In this document: in pieces, positions 63,856 to 64,000 of the stretch
How the letters are laid out: each line of letters opens with the position of its first letter
How positions within the stretch are numbered: the stretch's first letter is position 1
NCBI GenBank assembly: GCA_964019155.1
Contig: OZ025244.1
Coordinates: 18,011,640-18,075,639, forward strand
Origin: Osedax fenrisi
Taxonomy: Eukaryota; Annelida; Polychaeta; Sabellida; Siboglinidae
DNA length: 64,000 nt
Reading direction: 5' to 3'
Program-made: the position numbers and the translations under genes
The notes under the pieces: generated by a model
Database searches by the model: none
Seen by the model: only the letters and a program-made list of their open reading frames with translations
What the model was told of the DNA's origin: nothing

Positions 63856-64000
63856 AGTGATGTAAATGATGCTCAAATCTAAATCATGATGCAGTCTCAG
63901 TCTCAGTTACCTAAAGTCTCAACTCGGCTCGGGCTCGTTTTGTTAGAATCTCGGCTCGGGCTCGCTTGGCTAGAGTCTCGGCTCGGGCCCGTTTTTTTCC
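63856..64000. mobile_element. Second copy of the 5579 repeat, cut by the window end
   Basis: CTAGTGATGTAAATGATGCT, CAAATCTAAA and GATGCAGTCTCAG match the repeat at 5579. It then carries three copies of (A/T)CTCGGCTCGGGCTCG, about 28 bp apart. Confidence 0.72.

Overview
This is a eukaryotic nuclear window, extremely AT-rich, with short spliced exons standing out as islands of normal base composition in a sea of (TA)n tracts, inverted-repeat transposons and decayed LINEs. The exon/intron structure, GT-AG junctions, the metazoan-type gamma-adaptin and the mix of CR1-like and RTE-like LINEs, Ty3/gypsy, hAT, pogo-like, CACTA-like and piggyBac-like sequences point to an invertebrate animal. The lineage is my inference (a non-bilaterian would fit) and cannot be fixed from sequence alone. 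Bacterial features (operons, ribosome binding sites, CRISPR) are absent.

Layout. 1-5.2 kb: the first four coding exons of AP-1 complex subunit gamma (AP1G1) on the minus strand, joined by exact phases and running off the left edge. A 390-bp GT microsatellite begins 1-3 bases upstream of its ATG. 5.5-10.7 kb: a string of MITEs. 10.3-13.8 kb: a more GC-rich stretch with a possible minus-strand first exon (11911-11991) and a 750-bp nearly pure TAC trinucleotide array. 14.4-19.5 kb: CR1-like LINE fragments on both strands, two of them cut by TA-flanked inverted-repeat elements; removing each element with one TA restores the LINE frame. 20.1-23 kb: a possible small exon and a 2.2-kb foldback structure. 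23.4-51 kb: on the plus strand I infer a type II membrane glycosyltransferase-like gene. Its signal-anchor exon lies at 23422-23522 and its luminal/catalytic exons at 45863-46150, about 46678-46933, 48934-49033 and 50527-50637. The three downstream junctions that I could test are phase-consistent. Its inferred first intron (about 22 kb) holds a 73-bp satellite with a five-monomer higher-order repeat, a hAT element with an exact 8-bp target duplication, a perfect 36-bp inverted-repeat pair 6.5 kb apart, a CACTA-like element, a 43-bp minisatellite, a decayed Ty3/gypsy element, and a nested unknown minus-strand coding exon (39503-40049). 51-64 kb: further MITEs, TA tracts and LINE fragments, ending in a copy of a repeat also present at 5.6 kb.

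No complete gene lies in the window. The most unusual feature is architectural. At least eight inverted-repeat elements of different families each carry their own terminal word repeated many times inside the element, in direct and inverted orientation.
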